Positions 1 through 11,600 of a stretch of DNA of 64,000 nt are shown in pieces. Each line of letters starts with the position of its first letter. Position 1 is the stretch's first letter. The notes beneath the pieces were generated by a model. The model was not told where the DNA came from and made no database searches. It was given only the letters and a program-made list of their open reading frames with translations. Where the stretch lies: NCBI GenBank assembly GCA_965226775.1, contig CBDDEI010000002.1:1-64000 (forward strand), written 5' to 3'. This DNA comes from CBDDEI01 sp965226775. GTDB lineage: Bacteria > Chloroflexota > Dehalococcoidia > SHYD01. Both the position numbers and the translations under genes were made by a program.

Positions 1-1
1 G

Positions 2-1880
2 CTGTCGTCGCTGCAGCCCCAGGTTGCTACCCAGCTGACCGCCACCCTGGCCGACCCCGACGACGCCAGTGGCAGCGAGACCTGGTTGTGGGAGCGTTCT
101 CCGAACGGCGCCTCCGATTGGACCCTCATCAGTGGGGAAACTTCAGCCACCTATACGCCGGTTGCCGCCGCTGTGGGCGACTACCTGCGAGCCACCGCCT
201 CCTACACCGATACAGTAGGGCCGGACAAGAGCGCCCAGGCGATCTCCGCCAACGCGGTGCAGGGGGCGCCGGGAAGGAACAAGCCGGTGCTCAGGGAGCA
301 CCCGACCGCGACGCGCAGCGTCTCGAGGAACACGCCCGCGGGCAGGAACATCGGCGCACCCTTCACGGCCACCGACGCTGACAACGACGCCCTGACCTAC
401 AGCCTGGGCGGCCCCGACGCGGTCCGCTTCGACCTTGACACGTCCTCCGGCCAGTTGCTGACCAAGGCTCCGCTGACCGGCATCCAGAGGACCAGCTACG
501 AAGTCTTCGTGTCGGTCAGCGACGGCAAGGATGACGACGGCAGGCCTGAAGCTGACTCGCAGATCGACGCCACGACCGAGGTGACGATCAACGTCGGCGG
601 CACCACCATAACCACCATAACCACCACCACCACCACCACCACATCGGGCGGCGGTGGCGGGGGCGGTGGCGGTGGCAGCGGCCGCGCTACCCCAACCCCA
701 ACGCCAACACCGAGCCCAACGCCTACGGCGACACCGACCCCAACCGGACCGCAGTTCTCCGGCCAGGTAGCCGCGGAGCCCAGCGTGACCGCAACGGTGG
801 TTCCCGAGGGCACCACCTAGGCCTTAACGGCGGTGGAGACCTGCCAGGCGGCGTCTACCTGAACTTCCCGCCCACCGCCGTGGCCTTGCCGGTGCACGTG
901 AGCGTCTCGGTGAGCAACACCGCGCCAGACGATGTGACAGCGCCCAGCGGCACTACCCTGCTGCCCTTGACCATCGACATTACGCCGGAAACTCCCATCA
1001 TCCTGGGCACGCCGATGACCATCGAGATAAACCCCACGCCGGAACAACTGGGAGGCCGCAGGCGGTGACCTGAACAACCTCGCCGTGGGCGTGGTGACCC
1101 CCAACGGCATTGTGGTGCTGCCCGCGCAGGTGATGCACGGCAGGCTGGTGGTGACCATCGACCGCATCGCCCCCTTCGTCCTGTTGGCCATCACCGACCT
1201 CGGCCCAGTTCTGACCCAGCCGCCGATGGGCGATGCCTCGTCCATGGGGCCGCTGCTGCAGTGGACGCAACCACCGAAAACTACCTGGTTCCAGGTGCAG
1301 GTGATCCCCTTCAATGAGGACGGCCCCGGCATCAACCTGGTTATCGGCGACGGCGCACTGGTGCGCGGCGCGCAGTACCAGGTCCTAGGCCCCAACTTCG
1401 GCAGTACAGACCCCAACTACGTGATGCTGCCCGGCATGACCTACCTGTGGCGGGTACGCACTACCACGGTGCTGACGAACCCGACGGAGGCCGACTGGAG
1501 CGCGTGGGCGGTGAGCAGCTTCAAGACGCCGCCGGCCAGCAGCAGCACCATCACCCCGGTGGCGCCGCCGGCCTTACGGGGAGGTGAGCACGCTCACCCC
1601 GACGTTGACCTGGGCGAACTCCAACACCGCCGTGTTCTATTACGAGGTGCAGGTTAGCAGGGACTACGAGTTCGGGCCGAACGCCTTCCTCTACAGTGAG
1701 TACGTCCATGGCGGAGCCAGCACCCCGCCCAACAGCTACGTGGTGCCGGCAGCCTTCCCCCTAGAGGCGGGCGAGATCTACTACTGGCGCGTCCGGCCGC
1801 GGATTCAGGGCGACGGCGACCCGCTGCCGTGGAGCGCCACCTACGTGTTCCTGGCGCCGAGGATAGGGCGCGCAGGCTAG
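2..1880 (+). CDS. Gene A: 3' part of a secreted cadherin/Ig-repeat protein with the shared C-terminal module (5' end outside the window, frameshifted)
   Basis: The frame is open from base 2 and starts inside an Ig-like repeat (W-x-W, YTPV, YLRATASYTD motifs). A cadherin-type repeat follows (ATDADND, LTYSLGG, GQLLTKA), then a Thr/Gly-rich linker, a Thr-Pro linker and the shared C-terminal module. Comparison with the sister copies shows four single-base lesions: a missing C near 798, an extra G near 1050, an extra A near 1575 and an extra A near 1860. Between them the codons match the other copies, so this is either one gene read with uncorrected sequencing errors or a very recent pseudogene. 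The true stop is probably the TAG near 1866; with the extra A the frame runs on to 1880. It is probably extracellular, with adhesion the likeliest role of cadherin repeats. That role is inferred from the fold alone. Confidence 0.7.
688..1866 (+). repeat. Shared C-terminal module, copy 1 (gene A)
   Basis: About 1.18 kb from the Thr-Pro linker (TPTPTPSPTPTATPTPTG) to the stop. It encodes a beta-sandwich (GLNGGGDLPGGVY, VVTPNGIVVLP) and two FN3-like repeats with YLWRVR and YYWRVRP motifs. It is nearly identical at DNA level to six other copies in this window. Confidence 0.85.
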
Positions 1881-1915
1881 ACCATCATCACGAACATAGG
1901 AGCGTAACGTAACCT

Positions 1916-4900
1916 ATGCGTAAAAGAATCTTCACGAGCACGATTGCCGCGCTGGCCCTCTTTGTTGTTGTTGGCCTAGTTGCCGCCCTCGCGCCCTCTT
2001 TACATGGCCTAACCTGGCCCGCGCCCATTCCGTGGCGGGCGCCGCCCTGACCAGGCTGACGGTGAGCCCAGGGACGCTCACGCCGGCGTTCAGCCGCTCG
2101 GTGCATTACTACACGGTCCCCGTGGCCGATACCGTGACCCAGATCACCATTGAGGCCACGCCGGGCGGCGACGGCACGGTAGCCTATGCGGAGGCCGATG
2201 GGACGGCGCTCCCGGACGCCGATGCGAACACCCTGGGCACCAGGTCGACCTCTCCACGGACGGCAAGCGCATCAACGTGGAGGTGACCCATACCGACGCC
2301 GGGGAGGTGATGGAAGAGACCTACGGCGTGCTGGTGATCCGCGAGGGGCCGGCGGTACCGGACACGATCGTGCTGATGGCGCTGTACGACAGCACGAACG
2401 GCGAGGGCTGGACGACCAACACCAACTGGGGGAGCACTGTACCGATCGAGGACTGGCACGGCGTCAACACGGACGGCAACGGCCGCGTCACATACCTGGC
2501 CCTTTGGAATAACAACTTGCGCGGGACGTTGCCGGCCGAGTTGGGCAACCTCGACCAGTTGACGGAGCTGCCTCTGCAACGACAACCACTTGACCGGGAG
2601 CATTCCAGACCTGGGCCGCCTCACCAACCTGACGCTCCTGCGTATGTGGAACAACCAGTTGAGCGGAGCGATCCCGGCCTCGCTGAGCAAGCTCACCAAC
2701 CTGAGATACCTGGAACTGCGGGAGAACCAGTTGACGGGGCCGATTCCAGACCTGAGCCAGTTGAGCAACACCAACCTGCAATTTCTTGACCTCCACGGCA
2801 ACCAGTTGAGCGGGACTATCCCAAGCATGCGCGGCCTCACTAACCTGGAGGAGATGCACCTTCACGATAACCTTTTGAGCGGGCCGATCCCAGACCTGAG
2901 CAGCCTCACCAGCTTGACGCATCTGTACCTTAACAAGAACCAGTTGAGCGGGCCGATCCCGGCCTCGCTGGGACAGCCTCAATACCTGAGAACCTGAGAA
3001 ATCCCGGACCTGAGCCGCCTCACCAGCCTATGGCTACCTTCAGCAGAACCAGTTGACGGGGAGATCCCGGCCTCGCTGGGCAGCCTCATCCAACCTGCTG
3101 CACCTGGACCTGTGGGGCAACCAGTTGAGCGGGGAGATCCCTGCCTCGCTGGGCAGCCTCACCACGCCTGCAATCGCCTGTATCCTTAATACAATAACCA
3201 GTTGAGCGGGGAGATCCCGGCCTCGCTGGGCAGCCTCACCAGCCTGTACGTTAGCTGTACCTTCAGGATCAACCAGTTGAGCGGGCCGATCCCGAGACCT
3301 GAGCAGCCTCACCAACCTGAATGAGCTGTTCCTGTGGGGCAACCAGTTGACAGGAGAAATCCCGGCTTCGCTGGGCAACCTCACTAACCTGCAATCCCTG
3401 ATCCTTAACAATAACCAGTTGAGCGGAGAAATCCCGGACCTGAGCCGCCTCACCAACCTGTACTACCTGTACCTTCACCAGAACCAGTTGAGCGGGGAGA
3501 TCCCTGCCTCGCTGGACAGCCTCACCCGCCTGCTGTACCTGTTCCTAAACGATAACCAGTTGAGCGGGACTATCCCAAGCATGCCCGGCCTCACCAACCT
3601 GCAGCAACTGTCTCTCAGTAGAAACCAGTTGAGCGGGACTATCCCAGACCTGAGCTTCCTCACCAGCTTGACGCGTCTTACTGCCTCTCAAAACCAGTTG
3701 GACGGGAGGATTCCGGCCTCGCTGAGCGACCTCGACAACCTGCAACAACTGACACTCGATCAGAACCAGTTGAGCGGGCCGATCCCAGACCTGAGCTTCC
3801 TCACAAACCTGACGCTCCTGCAGCTATCGGAAAACCAGTTGAGCGGGCCGATCCCAGACCTGCTGGGCTTCCTCACAAACCTGACGATCCTGCTAGCTAT
3901 CGGAAAACCAGTTGAGCGGGGAGATCCCGGCCTCGCTGGGCAACCTCGCCAACCTAAAGATCGCTCGCTTCGCGAGCAATACGGATGCCGAAGGTAACCC
4001 TTCGTTGACCGGGTGCGTACCCGTCGGGTTGCGCTATCTTGTAACCGCCGATGAGTTTGCGCCGGGCGTCCCGGCCCACGACTTCATCGCAGTGGACGCG
4101 AACGGGGACGGCGACACCGATGACTTTGACGACACTCCCGGCCTGAACCTGCCGTTCTGCATGCTCAGCGCGCTGGAGTTCAGCGACGTGCCGACCCTCG
4201 TTCCGTCCTTCGCCAGCGGCACTGTAGCCTACACTGCCTCTGTGGCCACCACCGTGGCAGCTACGACGGTGACGGCGACGTTGAATGACGACGGCGACAG
4301 GCTGTCCATCAAGAAGGGCACGAACTCGTACACGAGCGGCGACGCGGTGCCCCTCGACGTGGGGTCGAACGAGATCACCATCGAGGTCACCCCACCGGAC
4401 GCCGCCCTCCTCAAGCAGACCTACACGGTGCGGTTTCGCGCGCGGGTTCGGTGGCAGTCGGACCGGGCCGCGCTGATGGCGCTGTACAACAGCGCGGGCG
4501 GGACGGGCTGGACCGACAAGACCAACTGGGATAGCGCGGAGCCCCTCGACATGTGGTTCGGCGTCACTGACGCTCGGCAACGACCGCGTCACAGAGCTGG
4601 ACCTTTCTGCCAATAACTTGCGCGGGACCCTGCCGGCCGACTTGGGCAGCCTCACCAGCCTGAACGCGCTGAACCTCAGCGAGAACCAGCTTGCGCGGGC
4701 AGATCCCGGACGTGCGCGGCCTCACCGATACTGACGAGCTTGAATCTCGGCGACAACCAGTTGAGCGGGACGATCCCGGACTGGCTGGGCAGCCTCACCG
4801 CTGAAGACCCTGAATCTCTGCGCGACAACCGGTTGACGGGGCCGATCCCGGAGGAGCTGGGCGACCTCGTCGCGCTGCAGAACCTCTACCTTGACGACAA

Positions 4901-7900
4901 CCAGCTAAGTGGGGCGATCCCTGGCTGGCTGAGCGACCTCGACCAGCTACGGGACCTGTACCTTAACGGCAACCAGTTGAGCGGGTGCGTGCCCGACGGG
5001 TCGCGCGCTGGCTTGATCAACCATGACTTCATCGCGGTGGACGCGAACGGGGACGGCGACACCACTGACGCGGGCGACACCCCAGGCTTGCCGTTCTGCA
5101 CGCTCAACTCGCTGGCGTTCAGCGGCGACGTGACCCTCAACCCGGAATTCACTAGTAGCACCACAACCTATACCGCCTCCGCGGCCCACGACGTAGCAAC
5201 CACGACGGTGACGGCGCCCTTGAACAACTCCAGCAACACCGTGTCCATCATGAAGGGCACGGATACCCCCACGGAGACTAGCGTGCCCCTCGACGTGGGG
5301 TCGAACGTGATTACTATCGAAGTCACCAGGCCGGACGACCCCCTCACGCCGCACATCTACACCGTGACGGTGACGCGCCAGCCCAACACACCGCCGGCCT
5401 TCGACGAGGGCGCTGCCGCGACGCGCGGCGTGGCCGAAAACACGGGTACAGGCGTGGACATCGGCGACCCAGTCGCGGCCACCGACCCAGATAGCGGTGA
5501 CACGCTCACCTACTCTCTGGATGCCGCCGGCGCGGAGTCCTTCGACATTGACGCGTCGTCCGGCCAGTTGCGGACCAAGGCCGCCCTCGACTACGAAACT
5601 GAGAACAGCTACTCCGTCACCATGTCCGTCAGCGACGGCAAGGATGCCGACGGTAACGCCGACGAGATGACCGACAACACGATCAGGGTGACGATTCTGG
5701 TCGCCAACGTGAACGAAGCCCCAGTGTTCCGCTCATCGAGACCGACCTCCACCATCCGTGGACGAGAACACGCCGGCGGGCGAGGACATCGGCGCTCCCG
5801 TTCACGGCCACCGACGACGATGACGACACCCTGACCTACTCCCTGGACGCATCACCAGCGCGGACTCCTTCGACATTGTCGCCGTCCGGCCAGTTGCAGA
5901 CCAAGGCCGCCCTGGACTTCGAAGAAGGGGACACCAGCTACACCGTGACCGTAACCGCCGCGGACCCGTCCGGCGCGGAGACGGCCATCACGTCACCATC
6001 ACCGTCACCAACATCAACGAAGACGGCACGGTCACGCTGTCGTCGACGCAGCCCATCGTTAGTACGCCAGCTCGTTCGCTACGCTGGACGATCCCGACCG
6101 CGTCTCTGGCAGCGTCACCTGGTCGTGGGAGAGTTCTCCGAACGGCGCCCCCGATTGGACCCCATCAGTGGGGCAACCACAGACTCCTATACGCCGGTTG
6201 CCGCGCGATGTGACCCGCTACCTGCGGGCCACCGCCTCCTACGACGATGGACTAGGGTCGGGCAAGAGCGCCCGGGCGGTCTCGGCCAATAGGGTGCGGC
6301 AGCGCCGACGGGGCGAATGCGCCCCCCAGTTCCCGCCGATCGAGACCGGTGCGCCACGACGTGGACGAGAACACAGTGGCGGGCGTGAACATCGGCGAAC
6401 CCGTCGCGGCCACCGACCCCGAGGGCGACACCCTGACCTACTCCCTGGACGCTGCGACGGCGCGGACGTCCTTCGACATTGGCTCCATTACCGGCCAGTT
6501 GCGGACCAAGGCCGCCTGGACTTTGAAATAACCAGCTACAGCGTAACCGTAACCGCCACCGACACGGCGGCGACACCGATACCATCATCATCACCATCAC
6601 CGTCAACAACCTCGAAGAACCCGGCACGGTAACGCTGTCGTCGCTGCAGCCCCTGGTCGCGATCCCGCTCACCGCTACGCTGGACGATCCCGACGACGTC
6701 AGTGGCAGCGTGACCTGGTCGTGGGAGCGTTCTCCGAACGGCACCTCCTCTTGGACCCCCATCAGTGGGGAAACTTCAGACACCTATACGCCGGTTGCCG
6801 CCGATGTGGGCGACTACCTGCGGGCCACTGCCTCCTACACCGATGGAGAAGGGCCGGGCAAGAGCGCCCAGGCGATCTCCGCCAACGCGGTGGAGGTGGC
6901 GCCGGGAAGGAACGCAGCCAGTGTTCACTGAGGGCGCCAGTACGCGACCCGCAGCGTCGCGAGGAACACGCCCGCGGGCAGGAACATCGGCGCACCCGTC
7001 TCGGCCACGGATGCTGACAACGACGCCCTGACCTACAGCCTGGGCGGCCCCGACAGGGCCGGCTTCGACCTTGACACGTCCTCCGGCCAGTTGCGGACCA
7101 AGGCCCCGCTGACCGGCATCCAGAGGACCAGCTACTCCGTCTTCGTGTCGGTCAGCGACGGCAAGGACGATGAGGGCATGCCTGAAGCTGCCCCGCAGAT
7201 CGACACCACGACCGAGGTGACGATCAACGTCACCACCACCACCACCACCATCACCACCACCACCACAACTACAACGGGCGGCGGTGGCGGTGGCGGTGGG
7301 GGCCGCGGCCGCGCTACTCCAACCCCAACGCCAACACCGAGCCCAACGCCTACGGCGACACCAACCCCAACCGGACCGCAGTTCTCCGGCCAGATTGCCG
7401 CGGAGCCCAGCGTGACCGCAACGGTGGTTCCTGAGGGCACTACCCTGGGCCTTAACGGCGGCGGAGACCTGCCAGGCGGCGTCTACGTGAACTTCCCGCC
7501 CACCGCAGTGGCCTTGCCGGTGCACGTGAGCGTCTCGGTGAGCAACGAAGCACCGAGCGACGTGACTAGCGCCCAGCGGCACTACTCTGCTGCCCTTGAC
7601 CATCGACATCACTCCGGCAACTCCCCTCACCCTGGGCGAGCCGCTGACCATCGAGATTAACCCCACACCGGAACTGCTGGAGGCCGCAGGCGGTGACCTG
7701 AACAACCTCGCCGTGGGCGTGGTGACCCCCAACGGCATTGTGGTGCTGCCCGACGAGGTAATGCACGGCAGGCTGGTGGTGACCACCGACCGCATCGCCC
7801 CCTTCGTCCTGTTGGCGGTCACGGACTCCCGGCCCAGTTCTGACGCAGCCGCCTATGGGCGATGCCTCGTCCATGGGGCCGCTGCTGCAGTGGACCCAAC

Positions 7901-8493
7901 CGCCGAGCACTACCTGGTTCCAGGTGCAGGTGATCCCCTTCAACGAGGACGGCCCTGGCATCAACCTGGTTATCGGCGACGGCGCGCTGGTGCGGGCCGC
8001 GCAGTACCAGGTCCTGGGCCCCAACTTCGGCAGCGCTGACCCCAACTACGTGATGCTGCCCGGCATGACCTACCTCTGGCGGGTGCGCACTACCACGGTG
8101 CTGACGAACCCCACGGAGGCAGACTGGAGCGCGTGGGCGGTGAGCAGCTTCAAGACGCCGCCTGCCAGCAGCAGCACCATCACCCCGGTGGCGCCGCCGG
8201 CCTTCGGGGAGGTGAGCACGCTCACGCCGACGTTGACCTGGGCGAACTCCAACACCGCCGTGTTCTACTACGAGGTGCAGGTCAGCAAGGACTACGAGTT
8301 CGGGCCGAACGCCTTCCTCTACAGCGAGTACGTCCATGGCGGAGCCAGCACCCCGCCCAACAGCTACGTGGTGCCGGCAGCCTTCCCCCTAGAGGCAGGC
8401 GAGATCTACTACTGGCGCGTCCGGCCGCGGATTCAGGGCGACGGCGACCCGCTGCCGTGGAGCGCCACCTACGTGTTCCTGGCGCCGGGATAG
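1916..8493 (+). CDS. Gene B: giant secreted LRR plus cadherin-repeat protein with the shared C-terminal module (multiply frameshifted)
   Basis: It starts at an ATG preceded by AGGAG and encodes a signal peptide like those of genes C, E and F. Domains in order: cadherin-like beta-sandwich, an LRR cap (ALYDS, GW, NTNW motifs), a long block of plant-type LRRs (NQLSGxIP), an EF-hand-like DANGDGDTDD loop and a second cadherin-like sandwich. A second LRR cap and block, another Ca-type loop, cadherin and Ig-like repeats, a Thr/Gly linker and the shared C-terminal module follow. The main open runs are 2590-2997, 3347-3997, 3912-4616, 4740-5834, 7091-7660 and 7855-8493. Breaks are single-base indels against gene C, for example an extra C near 4691 and an extra G near 4725. 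B and C are near-identical tandem copies. A surface recognition or adhesion role is inferred from LRR and cadherin folds. Confidence 0.7.
7312..8493 (+). repeat. Shared C-terminal module, copy 2 (gene B)
   Basis: Same Thr-Pro linker, beta-sandwich and two FN3-like repeats as in gene A. An extra base near 7568 and another near 7832 break the frame. The last 212 codons (7855-8493) are open. Confidence 0.85.
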
Positions 8494-8606
8494 GGCGCAG
8501 GCGAGCAGACGAGCACTGAGTGTTGTCGCGGCGCGCGGACACGATGATGCACTACCCCCGGCGCGACATTGCCCAGACCAGCATCTAAACAGAGGAGTGT
8601 AACCTA

Positions 8607-11600
8607 ATGCGTAAACGCATCTTCACCAGCACGATTGCCGCGCTGGCCCTCTTTGCCGTTGTTGGCCTTGTTGCCGCCCTCGCTCTTGCATGGCCAAACC
8701 TGGCCCGCGCCCATTCCGTGGCGGGCGCCGCCCTGACCAGGCTGACGGTGAGCCCAGGGACGCTCACGCCGGCGTTCAGCCGCTCGGTGCATTACTACAC
8801 GGTCCCCGTGGCCGATACCGTGACCCAGATCACCATTGAGGCCACGCCGGGCGGCGACGGCACGGTAGCCTATGCGGAGGCCGATGGGACGGCGCTCCCG
8901 GACGCCGATGCGAACACCCCTGGCCAGCAGGTAGACATCCCCACGGCCGGCAAGCGCATCAACGTGGAGGTGACCCATACCGACGCCGGGGAGGTGATGG
9001 AAGAGACCTACGGCGTGCTGGTGATCCGCGAGGGGCCGGCGGTACCGGACACGATCGTGCTGATGGCGCTGTACGACAGCACGAACGGCGAGGGCTGGAC
9101 GACCAACACCAACTGGGGGAGCACTGAGCTCCTCAACACATGGGCGCGCGTCACCACGAACACCAACGGCCGCGTCACACACCTGGCCCTTGGTGCAAAC
9201 AACTTGGTTGGGACCCTGCCGGCCGAATTGGGCAACCTCACCAGCCTGGAGCAACTGAAGCTCTAACGGCAACCAGTTGAGCGGGAACGATCCCCGCCTC
9301 GCTAGGCGACCTCACCAGCCTGACGCTCCTGTCTCTGTGGGGCAATCAGTTGACGGGGGAGATCCCTGAGGAGTTGGGCAGCTGCGCCGGCCTGGAGTAC
9401 CTGTACCTGGGCGGTAACGAGTTGAGCGGGACTATCCCGGACTCGCTGGGCTTGACCTCCACGGCAACCTGTTGGAGCTGTCCCAAGTGGCGGCTCACGA
9501 TTTGGAAGGACGGCTTCCGACCTCGCTGGGCAACCTCACCAACCTGACAAACCTGGACATCACCAGAAACAACAGTTGAGCGGGCCGATCCCGGACCTGA
9601 GCCGCCTCACCAGCCTGGAGGGGCTGTACCTTCAGGAGAACGCAGTTGACGGGTCGATCCCGGCCTACGCTGGGCAGCCTCACCAACCTGCAGGAACTGT
9701 TCCTGTGGGGCAACCAGTTGACAGGAGAAATCCCGGCTTCGCTGGGCAACCTCACCAGCCTGACGCATCTGTATCTCAGTAAAAACCAGTTGACGGGGGA
9801 GATCCCGGCCTCGCTGGGCAACCTCACCGAGCTGCGTTACTTGTACCTTGACGCCAACCAGTTGAGCGGGACGATTCCAGACCTGAGCCGCCTCACCAAC
9901 CTGCAGCACCTGTATCTGTGGGGGAACCAGTTGGACGGGAGGATTCCGGACTCGCTGGGCAACCTCACTAACCTGCAGGACCTGTTCCTTAACAATAACC
10001 AGTTGAGCGGAGAGATCCCGGACCTGAGCCGCCTCACCAACCTGCAGCAACTGTCTCTGTGGGGGAACCAGTTGAGCGGGGAGATCCCTGACCTGCGCCG
10101 CCTCACCAGCCTGGTGTACCTGTTCCTAGACGATAACCAGTTGAGCGGGACTATCCCAAGCATGCGCGGCCTCACCAACCTGCAGCAACTGTCTCTCAAT
10201 AGAAACCAGTTGAGCGGGCGAATCCCAGACCTGAGCTTCCTCACCAGCTTGACGCGTCTTACTGCCTCTCAAAACCAGTTGGACGGGAGGATTCCGGGCT
10301 GGGTGAGCGACTCGACAACCTGCAACAACTGACACTCGATCAGAACCAGTTGAGCGGGCCGATCCCAGACCTGCGCCACCTCAGAAACCTGACGGTCCTG
10401 CAGCTATCGGAAAACCAGTTGAGCGGGGAGATCCCGGCCTCGCTGGACAGCCTCACCAGCCTGCAACAACTGACACTCGATCAGAACCAGTTGAGCGGGC
10501 CGATCCCAGACCTGAGCCACCTCAGAAACCTGACGGTCCTGCAGCTATCGGAAAACCAGCTGAGTGGGGAGATCCCGTCCTCGCTGGGCAACCTCGCCAA
10601 CCTAAAGATCGCTCGCTTCGCGAGCAATACGGATGCCGAAGGTAACCCTTCGTTGACCGGGTGCGTACCCGTCGGGTTGCGCTTTCTTGTAACCGCCGAT
10701 GAGTTTGCGCCGGGCGTCCCGGTCCACGACTTCATCGCAGTGGACGCGAACGGGGACGGCGACACCGATGACTTTGACGACACCCCCGGCCTGAACCTGC
10801 CGTTCTGCATGCTCAGCACGCTGGAGTTCAGCGACGTGAGCCTCGTCACCGACCTTCGCCAGCGGCACTGTAGCCTACACTGCCTCTGTGGCCAACACCG
10901 TGGAAGCTACGACGGTGACGGCGACGTTGAATGACGACGGCGACAGGCTGTCCATCAAGAAGGGCACGAACTCGTACACGAGCGGCGACGAGGTGCCCCT
11001 CGACGTGGGGTCGAACGAGATCAGCATCGAGGTCACCCCACCGGACGCCGCCCTCCTCAAGCAGACCTACACGGTGCAGGTGTTTCGCGAGGGGTCGGTG
11101 GCAGTCGGACCGGGCCGCGTTGGTGGCGCTGTACAAGAGCGCGGGCGGGACGGGCTGGACCGACAAGACCAACTGGGATAGCGCGGAGCCCCTCGACACG
11201 TGGTTCGGCGTCACCCTGCTCGGCAACGGCCGCGTCACAGAGCTGAGACCTTTCTGCCAATAACTTGAGCGGGACCCTGCCAGCCGAGTTGGGCAGCCTC
11301 ACCAGCCTGAACGCGCTGGACCTCAGCGAGAACCAATTGCGCGGGCAGATCCCGGACGTGCGCGGCCTCACCATACTGACGAGCTTGAATCTCGGCGACA
11401 ACCAGTTGAGCGGGACGATCCCGGACTGGCTGGGCAGCCTCATCGCGCTGCAAGACCTGTCTCTGCGCGACAACCGGTTGACGGGGCCGATCCCGGAGGA
11501 GCTGGGCGACCTCGTCGCGCTGCAGAACCTCTACCTTGACGACAACCAGCTAAGTGGGGCGATCCCTGACTGGCTGAGCAACCTAAGCCTGCTACGGGAC

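Noticed and set aside
600..660. ACC/ACA and GGC/GGT microsatellites as phase-variation switches
   Set aside because: All repeat units are multiples of three, so slippage changes linker length but cannot switch the frame. I kept them as length-variable linkers only.
3060..3900. Regularly spaced near-identical DNA repeats of about 72 bp, CRISPR-like at first sight
   Set aside because: The repeats translate as LRR units (NQLSGxIP) in a continuous gene family. There are no unique spacers, no leader and no cas genes.
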